Below are positions 51,870 through 63,232 of a DNA stretch of 64,000 nucleotides, piece after piece (within the stretch, counting starts at the first letter, position 1; each line of letters starts with the position of its first letter). Below the pieces are notes generated by a model. That model saw only the letters and a program-made list of their open reading frames with translations. It did no database searches and was not told the origin of the DNA. Made by a program: the position numbers and the translations under genes. Source of the DNA: Thermotogaceae bacterium (GTDB taxonomy: Bacteria > Thermotogota > Thermotogae > B21-G9 > HyVt-16); assembly GCA_029981435.1 (NCBI GenBank), contig JARRBB010000005.1, positions 1 through 64,000 on the forward strand. Direction: 5' to 3'.

Positions 51870-53960
51870 ATGCCGAGGAAGTATTTCGATATTGTGATTT
51901 CTTTACTGATAGTTGCAATAATACTCTTAATGATATTACCAATACCAACCGCTATGCTGGATTTTTTACAACTTTTAAATATAAGTATATCCATAATAAT
52001 CATTCTATCAACAATGTACGTGCGAAATGCACTCGAACTATCCTCTTTTCCAACCATATTGCTTGTTATGACACTTTTCAGATTGGCACTCAATGTCACC
52101 TCTACAAGGCTGATACTCCTGCAGGGAAGAAATTTCAGTGGCAGAGTAATAACAACCTTTGGGAATTTCGTTGTTAGGGGTGATTACATTGTAGGATTAA
52201 TAATATTTCTGATATTGGTTATAATACAATTTATTGTCATAACCAGAGGAGCAGAGAGAATAGCGGAAGTTGCCGCAAGATTTACGCTGGATGCAATGCC
52301 TGGAAAGCAGATGAGCGTCGATGCTGATTACAACGCTGGATTAATAACAGAAGAAGAGGCTCGGAGAAGACGGGCTGATATAAGAAGAGAAGCGGACTTT
52401 TATGGAGCTATGGACGGTGCAAGTAAATTCGTAAGGGGAGACGCAATAGCAAGTATAATAATCGTCTTTGTAAATATTCTCGGCGGCCTAATAATAGGAA
52501 GCATAAGACAGGGACTGAGTATACAGGAAGCGGCTCAGATATACACACTTCTAACCGTTGGTGATGGTCTGGTCACACAGATACCTGCACTGTTAATTTC
52601 CACAGCAACCGGTATTATCGTTTCAAGAGCGGCCTCAGAAAACGATCTTGGAACATCCATGATAAAAGAGCTGGGCAGAGAGACGAAAGTGTTGATGTTA
52701 ACAGGTGCTGTTCTGGTTTTTCTTTCCCTTTTTACGCCATTACCAACTTTTCTAACCCTACTGATAGGTATATTCTTAATAGTTGTATCTTACATGAGTT
52801 CAAGGGCTGTTCCAAAACCCGAACCAGCAGTACCTGGATTCCCTGGAACACCCGGTGCGGCTCCAGAGTCAGGAAAACCTGCAGGTGCCCCTCCATCAAG
52901 TGGTGCGCCACCAATGACAACACCTGAAGAAGTATCGGAAATAATACAATCCGATACTTTAGAAGTTGAAATCGGATATGGTCTGATACCACTTGCCGAT
53001 CCTTCACAGGGTGGGGATCTTTTAGAAAGAATAACCATGGTCAGAAAACAGATTGCGTTTGAATACGGCCTGGTGCTTTCACCGATAAGAGTCAGAGACA
53101 GTATCCTTTTGAAACCAAACGAATACGTGATAAAATTAAAAGGCGCAGAAATAGCAAGATATGAGCTAATTCCTAACAGACTACTGGCAATGAATCCCGG
53201 CACAGCAAGAAAAGAATTACCCGGGATAAAAACTAAAGAGCCTGCTTTTGGACTGGATGCAATATGGATAGAAGAAGGACTTAGAGACGAAGCTCTGAAA
53301 AGTGGTTACACGGTAGTTGATCCACCGACAGTTTTCGCTACACATTTGTCTGAAATAATAATTAGAAATGCTCATGAAATACTTGGAAGAAGAGAAATGG
53401 AATTGCTACTCGATGGTCTGAAAGAGAAATTCCCGAGACTTGTCGATGATCTCATTCCTAACATACTGAAAACACATGAAGTAAGAAAAGTATTGCAAAA
53501 CCTACTGAAAGAGAGAGTTTCCATAAGAAATCTTCCACTTATTTTTGAAACACTTATAGAATATGGAGAAAAATCGTCTGATATAGTTTATCTAACCGAA
53601 CAGGTCAGAAGAGCACTGAAACGTCAGATAACTTCAATGGTAAAATCAGAAGACGGTATTGTTCACGCAATTGGAATTGATCCATCACTTGAAAGAGAAC
53701 TCACCAATTCTATCAGAGGTGAAGAAGAGAGATACATATCGATAAATCCTGAAATAATGAAACAGTTAATCGAGAAAATCTCACAGGCTCTTGAGGAACA
53801 GATGCGAAAAGGTTATGTGCCGGTTATAATCTGTTCGGGATCGTTGAGACCCTATCTTAGAAAACTACTTGAAAGATACATTCCACTTGTAACTGTGGTA
53901 TCTTATGAGGAAATAAGTGAGGATGTTCAATTGAGAGTAGATTCTCTTATAAATATATAA
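51870..53960 (+). CDS. flhA: Flagellar export protein FlhA
   Basis: TMYVRNALELSSFPTILLVMTLFRLALNVTSTRLIL; RFTLDAMPGKQMSVDADYNAGLI. Confidence 0.95.
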   Translation: MPRKYFDIVISLLIVAIILLMILPIPTAMLDFLQLLNISISIIIILSTMYVRNALELSSFPTILLVMTLFRLALNVTSTRLILLQGRNFSGRVITTFGNFVVRGDYIVGLIIFLILVIIQFIVITRGAERIAEVAARFTLDAMPGKQMSVDADYNAGLITEEEARRRRADIRREADFYGAMDGASKFVRGDAIASIIIVFVNILGGLIIGSIRQGLSIQEAAQIYTLLTVGDGLVTQIPALLISTATGIIVSRAASENDLGTSMIKELGRETKVLMLTGAVLVFLSLFTPLPTFLTLLIGIFLIVVSYMSSRAVPKPEPAVPGFPGTPGAAPESGKPAGAPPSSGAPPMTTPEEVSEIIQSDTLEVEIGYGLIPLADPSQGGDLLERITMVRKQIAFEYGLVLSPIRVRDSILLKPNEYVIKLKGAEIARYELIPNRLLAMNPGTARKELPGIKTKEPAFGLDAIWIEEGLRDEALKSGYTVVDPPTVFATHLSEIIIRNAHEILGRREMELLLDGLKEKFPRLVDDLIPNILKTHEVRKVLQNLLKERVSIRNLPLIFETLIEYGEKSSDIVYLTEQVRRALKRQITSMVKSEDGIVHAIGIDPSLERELTNSIRGEEERYISINPEIMKQLIEKISQALEEQMRKGYVPVIICSGSLRPYLRKLLERYIPLVTVVSYEEISEDVQLRVDSLINI

Positions 53961-53983
53961 ATCTAATTCTGCGAGATGATTGA

Positions 53984-55201
53984 ATGAGGATAAAGAAGTA
54001 TCTTGTCAAAGACATTAAGGATGCTCTTATACAAATAAAACAGGAATTGGGAGAAAATGCGGTTATATTACAAACTCGAAAAATCCGCAAAGGCGGATTC
54101 CTTGGTATATTTGGAGGTGAAATTTTCACAGAAGTTACGGCTGTTGCTGAAGAGGAACCTGCATCCGTTGATTCGCAAAAAAGAAATCTTGAAGATAGAG
54201 AAACTCACCATGATACCATTTACAATTTGCGTGAGATACTTTCTCAGAACATAAGGAAAGAATCCAGTACATCCACAGAAAAAAATGAAATCAGAACCGA
54301 TGATACCTCTTCTAAAAAAGAATTTAAGGATTCCTTCGAAATACTTAAAGATATGGAAGAAATAAAAAAGATGTTCAATCAGCTGAACATGAAAATAGAA
54401 CTGCTTAACGGTGAATTAAGAGAGTTTCCTGTAAAGTTGAGACATCTGTTCAGAAAAATGTTGGAACAATCAGTGGATGAACCTCTGGCACTTCAAATTA
54501 TAAGTGAAATGAAAAATATTGATTTTCTTGAAAACTCAGAGTTAATGGAAACTCTCGCAAAAAAAATTTCGGGACTTATAAAAGTTGAAATTCCAAGTAT
54601 CAGTAATGGAATTTCCATATTTTTGGGGCCAACAGGGGTGGGGAAGACTACCACCCTTGCAAAACTGGCGGCCAATCTTAGATTAAAGCAGCAAAAAGAA
54701 GTTGCTATATTGACTATCGATACTTTCAGAATAGCGGCAGTAAGCCAATTGAAAACATACGCTGAAATAATGGACATACCATTTTTTGTCGCTTATACGC
54801 CCCAGGAAGCAAAAAATATTATAACAACCATTGGAAATTTTGATTCTATATTGATAGATACCGCCGGTAGAAGTCAAAAAGATGAGATACATCTCGATGA
54901 ACTTAAGAAGTATATTGAGACTATAAATCCGAATTACAGGTTCTTACTTCTGAATGTGGCTATAAATTTCAGAGATCTGATGGAAATTGTTGAAAGATTC
55001 TCTATTTGTAATCCAACACATATTATTTTCACCAAACTTGATGAAACCAACACTTTTGGTAATATATTAAACGTAGAAAACGCTTTTGAACTACCGGTGG
55101 CATTTGTCACAACTGGCCAGAACGTTCCTGAAGATATTGAAAAAGCGGAACCCAGAAAATTAAGTGAACTGATTTTAAAAGAGGTGTTCAAAGATGTTTG
55201 A
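53984..55201 (+). CDS. flhF: Flagellar SRP-like GTPase FlhF
   Basis: FLGPTGVGKTTTLAKLAANLRL; LTIDTFRIAAVSQLKTYAEIM; SILIDTAGRSQKD. Confidence 0.93.
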   Translation: MRIKKYLVKDIKDALIQIKQELGENAVILQTRKIRKGGFLGIFGGEIFTEVTAVAEEEPASVDSQKRNLEDRETHHDTIYNLREILSQNIRKESSTSTEKNEIRTDDTSSKKEFKDSFEILKDMEEIKKMFNQLNMKIELLNGELREFPVKLRHLFRKMLEQSVDEPLALQIISEMKNIDFLENSELMETLAKKISGLIKVEIPSISNGISIFLGPTGVGKTTTLAKLAANLRLKQQKEVAILTIDTFRIAAVSQLKTYAEIMDIPFFVAYTPQEAKNIITTIGNFDSILIDTAGRSQKDEIHLDELKKYIETINPNYRFLLLNVAINFRDLMEIVERFSICNPTHIIFTKLDETNTFGNILNVENAFELPVAFVTTGQNVPEDIEKAEPRKLSELILKEVFKDV

Positions 55202-56048
55202 TCAGGCTCAAGCTCTCAGAAACAGTACTCTGACAAACGATGTTAAGATAGTGATGGTTACAAGTGGAAAGGGAGGAGTAGGAAAATCAATAGTAGCAGC
55301 TAATACGGCCGTTTTACTTGCGAAAACTGGAAAAAGTGTTCTTCTTTTTGATGCTGATGTTGGTTTTGCAAACAGCGATATATTGCTCGGGGTAACTCCG
55401 AAAAATACCTTGAAGGATTTTTTGCTTAATAAAAAAGATTTGAGAGAGATAATCTATCCCACCAAGTATGGTGTCTGGTTATTAAGCAGTGGAGCCGATG
55501 TTCAGGATATAATAGTTTTCAAAAACGAATCAAAAAATAGATTGCTTGGTGATTTTTTAAAATTCGCTCAATCGATGGACTATATAGTCATAGATACCGG
55601 AGCAAGTATGAGTTACTTCGATGAACTGAGAGGGATGTACGAAGTTACCGATAATTTGATACTCGTGACAACTTGTGAACCAACATCTTTGATGAACACC
55701 TACACAGTGGCAAAACTGATGGCTATTCGTGGTATAACCCCAGAAGTGCATGTGGTAGTGAATATGGTTAAAAACGTAAGGAGCGCGAGAAAAATTTTAG
55801 AGAGATTTGTCATGGTTCTTGAAAGATTTGCAGGGATAGATGTTGCAGAACAGCATATAATGTTATTGGATGAAACAGTGAAAAAAAGTGTCAACAATCA
55901 GGTTCCCCTTGTTGAATATTCACAAAGATCTCAACCGGCTCTATGTATCAGAAGAATCGCGAATACCATCTTAAAATCAGAGGAGCTTGGAACTTCAAAA
56001 GTAGGTTTTGTCGAAAAGATTAAGTCAATGTTTGGAATAGGGGGATGA
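55194..56048 (+). CDS. flhG: MinD/ParA-like ATPase FlhG (YlxH)
   Basis: TSGKGGVGKSIVAANTAVLLAKTGKSVLLFDADVGFANSDILLG. Confidence 0.9.
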   Translation: MFDQAQALRNSTLTNDVKIVMVTSGKGGVGKSIVAANTAVLLAKTGKSVLLFDADVGFANSDILLGVTPKNTLKDFLLNKKDLREIIYPTKYGVWLLSSGADVQDIIVFKNESKNRLLGDFLKFAQSMDYIVIDTGASMSYFDELRGMYEVTDNLILVTTCEPTSLMNTYTVAKLMAIRGITPEVHVVVNMVKNVRSARKILERFVMVLERFAGIDVAEQHIMLLDETVKKSVNNQVPLVEYSQRSQPALCIRRIANTILKSEELGTSKVGFVEKIKSMFGIGG

Positions 56049-56734
56049 AATTGGTATTTGTCGAACTCCTTGAAACTGAAAAGATTATAAAACCCGGCTT
56101 ACCAGTAATTTTAGAAACATCGGATCCGGAATATTCAGGGGTTTACAAAAGCCTCATCCATGATTACTATCCTGATAGAAACCTTTTGAAGATAGCCATG
56201 CCGAGTTTTAAAGGTAGGCTGGTACCCATTGCACCCGGAACTATCTTGTATGTTAAGATAGTTGATGGAAAATCACTTTATGCTTTCAACAGCAGAGTTA
56301 TAAAATACGGTAAAGACGAAGAAGGATTCAACATAACGTACATAAGTATCCCTGAAAAAATCCGAAGGATTCAGCGAAGAAGATTCGTGAGAGTAAATGC
56401 GGTCTTAACAGGGAAATTGAGATTTTCTGATAAAGACGAATACCTTCCTTTTATAACAAAAGACGTGAGTGCTGGAGGAGCTCTTATACTTGTAAAAGAA
56501 CCGTTACCAACCGGAACGTTTATAAACGTCGATCTAACATTCACACCTGAACTTGTTCTCAAAGATCAAAAGGCAAAAATAGTTAGAGATGCCGGTAAAA
56601 GTGAAGAAGGTTATTACACGTACGGTATAGAATTCCAAGATTTACCCGATGCCATACAGTCGAAAATAATTAGATTTTGTTTTGATATAGAAAGAAAGGA
56701 GAGACTACAAAAAAAACTCGAGGAGGAATCTTAA
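56045..56734 (+). CDS. PilZ-domain flagellar brake protein, YcgR-like
   Basis: RRIQRRRFVRVNAVLTGKL..TKDVSAGGALILV (c-di-GMP RxxxR / D-S-xxG). Confidence 0.85.
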   Translation: MKLVFVELLETEKIIKPGLPVILETSDPEYSGVYKSLIHDYYPDRNLLKIAMPSFKGRLVPIAPGTILYVKIVDGKSLYAFNSRVIKYGKDEEGFNITYISIPEKIRRIQRRRFVRVNAVLTGKLRFSDKDEYLPFITKDVSAGGALILVKEPLPTGTFINVDLTFTPELVLKDQKAKIVRDAGKSEEGYYTYGIEFQDLPDAIQSKIIRFCFDIERKERLQKKLEEES

Positions 56735-56735
56735 A

Positions 56736-57353
56736 ATGTCTATGTTCGAGAAGTTAAACGAATCACACATAGATTTGTTCAAAGAAATAGGAAACATTGG
56801 CGCCGGTAATGCTGCAACTTCACTTTCAATGATGATGAATACTAAAGTAGATATATCCGTACCAAGCGCTCTGCTCGTACCAATTTCAAAGATTGCCCAG
56901 ATTTTCGAAGATCCAGAAGAAATTGTAACTGGTGTGAGAATGGGAATTAAGGGAGACATCTCGGGATTTATACTGTTCGTAATAGATTCAAGTGGTACAA
57001 AAAAGGTACTGCAAAAACTTGTGGGGTATTCACCGGAAAACCTCATGGAGATCGATGAGATGTCAAGGTCGGCCCTTCTGGAAGTTGGAAACATAGTTTG
57101 TGGTTCCTATTTGATAGCGCTTTCAAATTTTTCAGGATTGAATGTGAACGCAAGTGTGCCCGAACTCACAGTTGATATGATAAGTGCTATCGTTGCAGAA
57201 ACATGTCTGGAACTTATGGATTACGAAGATTATACCTTAATAATTGAAACTAACACAATAATCGAAGACGAAAATATAAAAGGTTACTTGATGTTCCTTC
57301 CTGAAAGTCAGGGACTTAAGGAAATATTACAGCGAATGGGAATGGAAGTGTGA
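56736..57353 (+). CDS. cheC: Chemotaxis phosphatase CheC
   Basis: LFKEIGNIGAGNAATSLSMMMN and LLEVGNIVCGSYLIALSNF repeats. Confidence 0.88.
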   Translation: MSMFEKLNESHIDLFKEIGNIGAGNAATSLSMMMNTKVDISVPSALLVPISKIAQIFEDPEEIVTGVRMGIKGDISGFILFVIDSSGTKKVLQKLVGYSPENLMEIDEMSRSALLEVGNIVCGSYLIALSNFSGLNVNASVPELTVDMISAIVAETCLELMDYEDYTLIIETNTIIEDENIKGYLMFLPESQGLKEILQRMGMEV

Positions 57354-57356
57354 CAC

Positions 57357-57842
57357 ATGGCAGAAAAGATTATAATAGGTATAGGAGAATACAAAGCCGC
57401 TAAAAATCCTGCTATACTGGTTACCCTTGGATTAGGATCGTGTGTTGGAGTATGTATAAGAGATCCTCTAAACAGAGTTGGTGGTATGATACACGTTATG
57501 CTACCAAATAGTGGTGGTAGTGAGACTAAAAACCCCGGGAAATATGCTGATACTGGTATACCTTTGCTTTTAGAAGAGATAAAAAAACTCGGCGGCAATC
57601 TAAACAACCTTGAAGCAAAGATAGCCGGCGGAGCCAACATGTTTAAAAATAGTGGTTCGTTAAATATAGGTATGAAAAATATTGAAGCTGTAAAAGAACA
57701 GATCAGGAAATATAAAATAAAATTACTCGCTGAAGACGTTGGGGGAAATAGAGCGCGAAGTATCGAATACAATATCTCAACAGGTGTTTTGCTTATTAGA
57801 GTTGTTGGTGGCGGTGAAAAGCTCGAGATTAAGGAGATATAA
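57357..57842 (+). CDS. cheD: Chemoreceptor glutamine deamidase CheD
   Basis: TLGLGSCVGVCIRDPLNRVGGMIHVMLP; AKIAGGANMF. Confidence 0.92.
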   Translation: MAEKIIIGIGEYKAAKNPAILVTLGLGSCVGVCIRDPLNRVGGMIHVMLPNSGGSETKNPGKYADTGIPLLLEEIKKLGGNLNNLEAKIAGGANMFKNSGSLNIGMKNIEAVKEQIRKYKIKLLAEDVGGNRARSIEYNISTGVLLIRVVGGGEKLEIKEI

Positions 57843-57844
57843 AT

Positions 57845-58606
57845 ATGGGAATTGAAAGATACAAGATATTTTCAAAATCCAAAAGTCCTGAATCGAAAGA
57901 AAAGATCATCGAGTTGATGTTGCCAAAAATAAAATGGTTAGCTTTATCAATAGCGAAAGATTTACCAAAAAATGTCGACGTTGATGATCTGATCCAGGAA
58001 GGTGTTATAGGCCTTCTAAACGCCTTGGAAAATTATGACCCTACAAAAGGAGCTTCCATAACAACTTATACCATGAAAAGAGTTAGAGGAGCTATGTATG
58101 ACTATTTAAGAAAAATAGATTGGATGCCCCGAGGTGTTAGAAAAAAGGTAAAAGAAGTGGAAGAGGCTATACTCGTTCTGGAAGGTAAACTTCAGAAGAT
58201 TCCTGACGATAAGGAAATAGCAGAATATTTAGATATGAAAGAAGAAGATGTTAAAAACATAAAAAATGAGATGGCCAGAAGGCAAATATTTTCACTCGAT
58301 TCTTATTTACTTGATGATTCAGAAGATTCTCCAATCGAACGGATCGAATCCAGAGAACTTAACCCAGAACAGGAATACGAAAAAGAAGAACTAATAGAAG
58401 CTTTGAAGAAGTCAATTTCAAAACTTTCCGAAAGAGAACAACTGGTGATATCGCTGTATTATATCGAAGAACTGAACTTCAAGGAAATTGGGAAGGTCTT
58501 AAATGTGAGTGAATCAAGGATATCGCAGATACATTCCGCTGCATTGATTAAGATCAAGAATTATATGAAAGAGTTTTTTGGGAGTGATTTAAATGAGACC
58601 GGTTGA
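57845..58606 (+). CDS. fliA: FliA/WhiG family sigma-28
   Basis: VDVDDLIQEGVIGLLNALENYDPTKGASITTYTMKRVRGAMYDYLRKIDWMPRGVR. Confidence 0.9.
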   Translation: MGIERYKIFSKSKSPESKEKIIELMLPKIKWLALSIAKDLPKNVDVDDLIQEGVIGLLNALENYDPTKGASITTYTMKRVRGAMYDYLRKIDWMPRGVRKKVKEVEEAILVLEGKLQKIPDDKEIAEYLDMKEEDVKNIKNEMARRQIFSLDSYLLDDSEDSPIERIESRELNPEQEYEKEELIEALKKSISKLSEREQLVISLYYIEELNFKEIGKVLNVSESRISQIHSAALIKIKNYMKEFFGSDLNETG

Positions 58607-58895
58607 TATTCAGATTTCTTTAATAAGAGGGCCTGAAGCCGTTCAATTGCTCAGCCAAAGCTATGAAGCCATGTCAGCTACACAACAGACAAATGCTCAC
58701 GAATTCATACTCAGAACACGTCAAGAAACAGAACAGGTCAACAGTAAAGACAATGTTAGTGAAGCGAGTATGAAGAACTCGACAGAAAAAGAAGGTAGAA
58801 CTTTTCAAATGGTTGCCAGGAAAAAGAGAAAAGATGATAAGAATGATATTTCAAAAGACGAATATAGAGGAAAATTTATAGACGTGAGATTATGA
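58593..58895 (+). CDS. Small charged hypothetical protein coupled to fliA
   Basis: 100 aa, overlaps the fliA 3' end, C-terminal RKKRKDDKND. Confidence 0.6.
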   Translation: MRPVDIQISLIRGPEAVQLLSQSYEAMSATQQTNAHEFILRTRQETEQVNSKDNVSEASMKNSTEKEGRTFQMVARKKRKDDKNDISKDEYRGKFIDVRL

Positions 58896-59422
58896 ACAAA
58901 GAACTATTCTTCCTGAAGCTTTTTAATGTAAATTCTGAGATCTTTCTTGGAGGCCTTTTAAAGACAGACTTACTTGGTATACCTGTTGATTTCAAATACG
59001 TAGAACCAATAAAGCCAACGAAACTCCAGAAGATACTCTATGGAAAATCACTCGAGCATTTTATTAACTTCGAACTTATATCCAAGAATCTTCTCAACGA
59101 AGTTTCTGAAAATTCGCTGGTTTTTGTTGACGATTTGTTGATCTTTGAGTTTCATGAAAAAGAGAATGTCGTATTTTTGAGCTTGTTTAAAGATAAAGTG
59201 GAACTTCCTGATAAGGATCAGAGAATAATAGAATTCAAAAAAAACGAGAACGAGTATCTGGTAACGCTTGGTAATTTAAATTACAGACTGAAATTTAAAG
59301 CACAGCCTTCAGAAGAACTTCAAAATCTTATAATAGAGGCAACTGAAAACTTCGAACTGCTGGAGCCCTTTTCGAGAATTTCGGAGGCATTGGAGCATAT
59401 ATGGCAAAATTCCTCGAAATAA
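58892..59422 (+). CDS. Hypothetical protein
   Basis: 176 aa, overlaps both neighbours; no family recognised. Confidence 0.6.
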   Translation: MNKELFFLKLFNVNSEIFLGGLLKTDLLGIPVDFKYVEPIKPTKLQKILYGKSLEHFINFELISKNLLNEVSENSLVFVDDLLIFEFHEKENVVFLSLFKDKVELPDKDQRIIEFKKNENEYLVTLGNLNYRLKFKAQPSEELQNLIIEATENFELLEPFSRISEALEHIWQNSSK

Positions 59423-60093
59423 TGAAAGAACTGTGGCAAACCTTGAAGCGTGAGTTTTTTCCTCCAAAAACATTTCATTATGTTCCTTTATTGAAAACAA
59501 AAATCAATACTGCCGGACTCATAAAATGTAATGTTCTGGAATTTGATCCTGGAGATTTTGAATTGATAAAGAAAATTGAAAATACATCTTTTGAATTTTA
59601 CATAAATTCTGAAAGCTTTTTCTTCCCTAATGAAATTCAAATAAAAGAAACTGATTTACAAAATATCAATTCAATCGAAACTTCAACTGTTGATCTGTTT
59701 TTCGCGTTTCAGAAAAATGACGTGAAAAATGTAAACATGAAACCATCGAGAAAAATCGCTTTGAAACTTGTAAAAGATTCTGTAAATTTAAGAAAATATC
59801 CCGAAAATCTTCTGTTCGAAAAATTCTATATAAAGAAATACCCGGTATATGACGTTCAAAAAGAAAAAGTTTTAGAATCTCTTGCAAAACTTATCAAAAC
59901 CTTTGGAATCAATCCTCAAAATCTGAAATTTGTGGGGGTTTTTAAAAACGTACCTTTGAAAAATATAGACAGTATGCTCGTTGAAAATGATAAAATCATC
60001 CTTGAATTCAAGAAGTCCAATGAAAAAATTATCAAAAACATTATAGTTGTGAGGGAAAAAAGCAGTGGAAAAATATTCTTTTACCCATTCTGA
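59401..60093 (+). CDS. Hypothetical protein
   Basis: 230 aa, overlaps both neighbours; no family recognised. Confidence 0.6.
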   Translation: MAKFLEIMKELWQTLKREFFPPKTFHYVPLLKTKINTAGLIKCNVLEFDPGDFELIKKIENTSFEFYINSESFFFPNEIQIKETDLQNINSIETSTVDLFFAFQKNDVKNVNMKPSRKIALKLVKDSVNLRKYPENLLFEKFYIKKYPVYDVQKEKVLESLAKLIKTFGINPQNLKFVGVFKNVPLKNIDSMLVENDKIILEFKKSNEKIIKNIIVVREKSSGKIFFYPF

Positions 60094-63000
60094 GATTAAT
60101 ATTAACGAGATCCACGATTGTATAGCTTTAAAGCGTAATTTAAGAATAAACCTTGAAAAACTCGAAGAAATCGCAGAACTTTCCTTTCAAGTTGCCGAAG
60201 AAGGGCACAATGTTTTTTTAATCCTTTCAAATGAAAGAGAAGTTATGGAAATGCATCTGAACATGAGTGAATACTCCGACCGGGTTTTCAGCTTTCCTGC
60301 CCATGACATTCTTCCATTTGAATTGGTTAGTTCTTCAGTTAGTGAACGTTCAAAAAGAATAAACACACTGTTCAATCTCTACAGAAAGGAGAATGGAATA
60401 TATATAACAAGCTTCGAAGGTGCACTCCAGAAAACTGTTCCACCTGAGAATTTTCCGAATATGTTCCTGGTGTTGAAGGAAGGATTTAAAATCAATGAGG
60501 AATTCTTTGATAAGTTAAAAAAGTTTGGATATGAGCGGGTTGAAACTGTAAGAGAGATAGGAGAATTTGCAAGAAGAGGTTTCGTAATAGATGTATTTTC
60601 ACCCTATCATGACAAACCTGTGAGAATCGAACTTTTAGACGATGAGATAATAGAGCTCAGAACATTTGATCCAGATACTCAAAGGAGTATATCAAAGATA
60701 CGAAACTTCATATTGTTGCCTGTTCATGAATACATTCTGGACAGAGAGAGTTTGAATAATTTTGAAAAAGAAATCGAAGACTTGAAAAAGAGATTTCCAA
60801 AGTTCCAGGATTTTCTAGAGAGATTGACAATTGACTTGTCAGTTTTAGATCCCCTCAGTGGTATATTTTATAGATCAAGTGCGTGCATCGTTGATTATGT
60901 AGAAAGGATAGATAATACGGTTGTCATCATTAAAGATGTGTTGGGTTCGTTAAAAAATTTTTACGATCACAGAGAAGCCATCGTTGATCTCTATGGTGAC
61001 CCATTTTACAACTATCTGTATCACAGATTTTCCAAGTTTGATCCAGAGGTTATCATCAGGGGTAGATTTTCTAAGATATTTTTGGCAAACCAAGTGGAAG
61101 ATATTCCATTTGAATACTATAAAGAATTTACCCCGAGGTTTGAAAAAAGGAAAACTCGTATAAAGTTGAAAAGCCTCCCTGAGTTTTTGAAAATTCCAAC
61201 CAAACCTCTGGAAGATTGGGAAGAGCTGAAGGAAGGAGATTATGTAGTTCACAAGGACTACGGTATAGGAAAATTCATAGGAATAAAGAAGATAACAAAT
61301 CAATTTGGAACGAAAGAATACTTCGAACTCCTTTATTCAAACAATACCAAACTTTACGTACCAGTTGAAAGGATGCACAGACTTCACAGATACATAGGCA
61401 ACGTTGAGGAAATAAAGCTTGGGAATCTGAGTAACACCAGTAATTGGGAAAGAACAAAGAAAAAAGCAAGGGAAGAAATAGAAAAAAAGGTACAAGAGCT
61501 GTTAAAAATATATGCTCTAAGGCTCAAAATGACTAAAAAACCTTCTCTTGGCGATCAGGAGCTTGAAAGTCGTTTTTTCGAATCCTTTCCTCACGTTGAA
61601 ACAGAAGATCAACTGAAGGTCACAGAAGAGATCTTAAATGATATGGCGGATATAAAACCAATGGATAGACTTTTATGCGGAGATTCCGGTGCTGGTAAAA
61701 CAGAAGTTGCTATGCGCGCTGCTTTCAGGGCGGTGGTCAGTGGGAAGCAGGTTGCTTTTCTGGTACCAACAACTATTCTGGCAAAACAACACTATTTGAA
61801 TTTCAAAGATAGAATGGAAAAATTTGGTGTGAAAATAGAATTTCTGGATCGATTAAAGACATCCAAAGAGATAGAAAAGATACTCAAAGAATTGGAAAAC
61901 GGAAGTATAGATATAATAATTGGAACACACAGATTGCTCTCTAAGGATGTGAAACTTAAGAACCTTGGACTGGTTATAATTGATGAAGAACACAGATTCG
62001 GTGTGGCACAGAAAGAGAAGCTGAAAAAACATAGATTGACTGTGGATGTACTCAGTCTATCTGCAACTCCAATTCCAAGGACTCTGTACATGTCTCTTAG
62101 TGGTATAAGAGATATATCCGTTATAAAGACCCTACCACCAGGAAGAGTACCGGTTGAAATAATAGTTAGTAAATACGATCAGAGAATCGTCAAAACAGCC
62201 ATTCTGAGAGAAATTTCAAGAGGTGGACAGGTTCTATACGTCCATAATCGTGTAAGGGATTTAGATGATGTACTTTTGAAACTCAGAGAAATGTTCCCAG
62301 ATCTGAAAATTGATATTGCTCATGGTCAGATGAGTAAGAGGCACTTCGATAGAGTTATATCTGATTTCTACGACGGAAAACTGGATGTATTAATATCTAC
62401 AACGATAGTAGAAAATGGGGTTGATGTTCCAAACGCAAATACTCTGATCGTTGATGATGCACATAGATATGGTCTTGCACAGCTTTATCAGATAAGAGGA
62501 AGGGTTGGGAGGGGTAACAGGAGAGCTTTTGCATATTTTCTTTATCCTTCCAATCTTAAATTGAAAAATGAGGCAGCTGAAAGACTCAATGCTATAAGAG
62601 AATTTGGAAAACCAGGTGGTGGTTTCAAACTTTCACTGAAAGACATGGAAATACGTGGAATCGGTAACGTTTTTGGATTTGAACAGCATGGACACATAAA
62701 TGCAATAGGTCTTTATATGTATCGTGAGATGCTCGAAAATGTTTTGAAGAAGTACAGAGGTGACGAGACGCTGAATGAACTTGAAGAAAATATAATAGAT
62801 GTCGAACTGAAAGGTTTTAAAATGGATGTACTGATACCGCAGGATTATATTCCTGATTCTCTTGAGCGGATGAAAATATACCGTAAAATAGCACAAAGCA
62901 GAAACTGTGATGAGATAAATGATATTGAGAAGGAACTGAGAGATAGGTTTGGAAAAATACCTGATTCTGTGTTCAATCTCCTTGACTATGCAAGAATAAG

Positions 63001-63232
63001 AATCATGGCGAGCAAATATGGTGTAAACCGAATATCTCTTGAAAATAGCACTTTGAAATTTGGTTTTGAAGAAGAAGAACAGGCTCGCAATGTGTATAAG
63101 ATCATAACAAACGGGACAGTTCTTGATGGAGAGTTGATAATTTACAATTTCCATTTCAAAGAACCTGTTAAAAAACTTCTGGAGATTTTGAGTAAGCTTC
63201 AAAAGGAGGTAATCGATTGTTCGATACAATAG
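60065..63232 (+). CDS. mfd: Transcription-repair coupling factor
   Basis: [23 protein letters not shown]; CarD-like [57 protein letters not shown]. Confidence 0.95.
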   Translation: MEKYSFTHSEININEIHDCIALKRNLRINLEKLEEIAELSFQVAEEGHNVFLILSNEREVMEMHLNMSEYSDRVFSFPAHDILPFELVSSSVSERSKRINTLFNLYRKENGIYITSFEGALQKTVPPENFPNMFLVLKEGFKINEEFFDKLKKFGYERVETVREIGEFARRGFVIDVFSPYHDKPVRIELLDDEIIELRTFDPDTQRSISKIRNFILLPVHEYILDRESLNNFEKEIEDLKKRFPKFQDFLERLTIDLSVLDPLSGIFYRSSACIVDYVERIDNTVVIIKDVLGSLKNFYDHREAIVDLYGDPFYNYLYHRFSKFDPEVIIRGRFSKIFLANQVEDIPFEYYKEFTPRFEKRKTRIKLKSLPEFLKIPTKPLEDWEELKEGDYVVHKDYGIGKFIGIKKITNQFGTKEYFELLYSNNTKLYVPVERMHRLHRYIGNVEEIKLGNLSNTSNWERTKKKAREEIEKKVQELLKIYALRLKMTKKPSLGDQELESRFFESFPHVETEDQLKVTEEILNDMADIKPMDRLLCGDSGAGKTEVAMRAAFRAVVSGKQVAFLVPTTILAKQHYLNFKDRMEKFGVKIEFLDRLKTSKEIEKILKELENGSIDIIIGTHRLLSKDVKLKNLGLVIIDEEHRFGVAQKEKLKKHRLTVDVLSLSATPIPRTLYMSLSGIRDISVIKTLPPGRVPVEIIVSKYDQRIVKTAILREISRGGQVLYVHNRVRDLDDVLLKLREMFPDLKIDIAHGQMSKRHFDRVISDFYDGKLDVLISTTIVENGVDVPNANTLIVDDAHRYGLAQLYQIRGRVGRGNRRAFAYFLYPSNLKLKNEAAERLNAIREFGKPGGGFKLSLKDMEIRGIGNVFGFEQHGHINAIGLYMYREMLENVLKKYRGDETLNELEENIIDVELKGFKMDVLIPQDYIPDSLERMKIYRKIAQSRNCDEINDIEKELRDRFGKIPDSVFNLLDYARIRIMASKYGVNRISLENSTLKFGFEEEEQARNVYKIITNGTVLDGELIIYNFHFKEPVKKLLEILSKLQKEVIDCSIQ

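Noticed and set aside
62633-63229. 198-aa minus-strand ORF opposite mfd
   Set aside because: Antisense to strongly conserved mfd codons; F/Y/I-rich translation typical of shadow ORFs.
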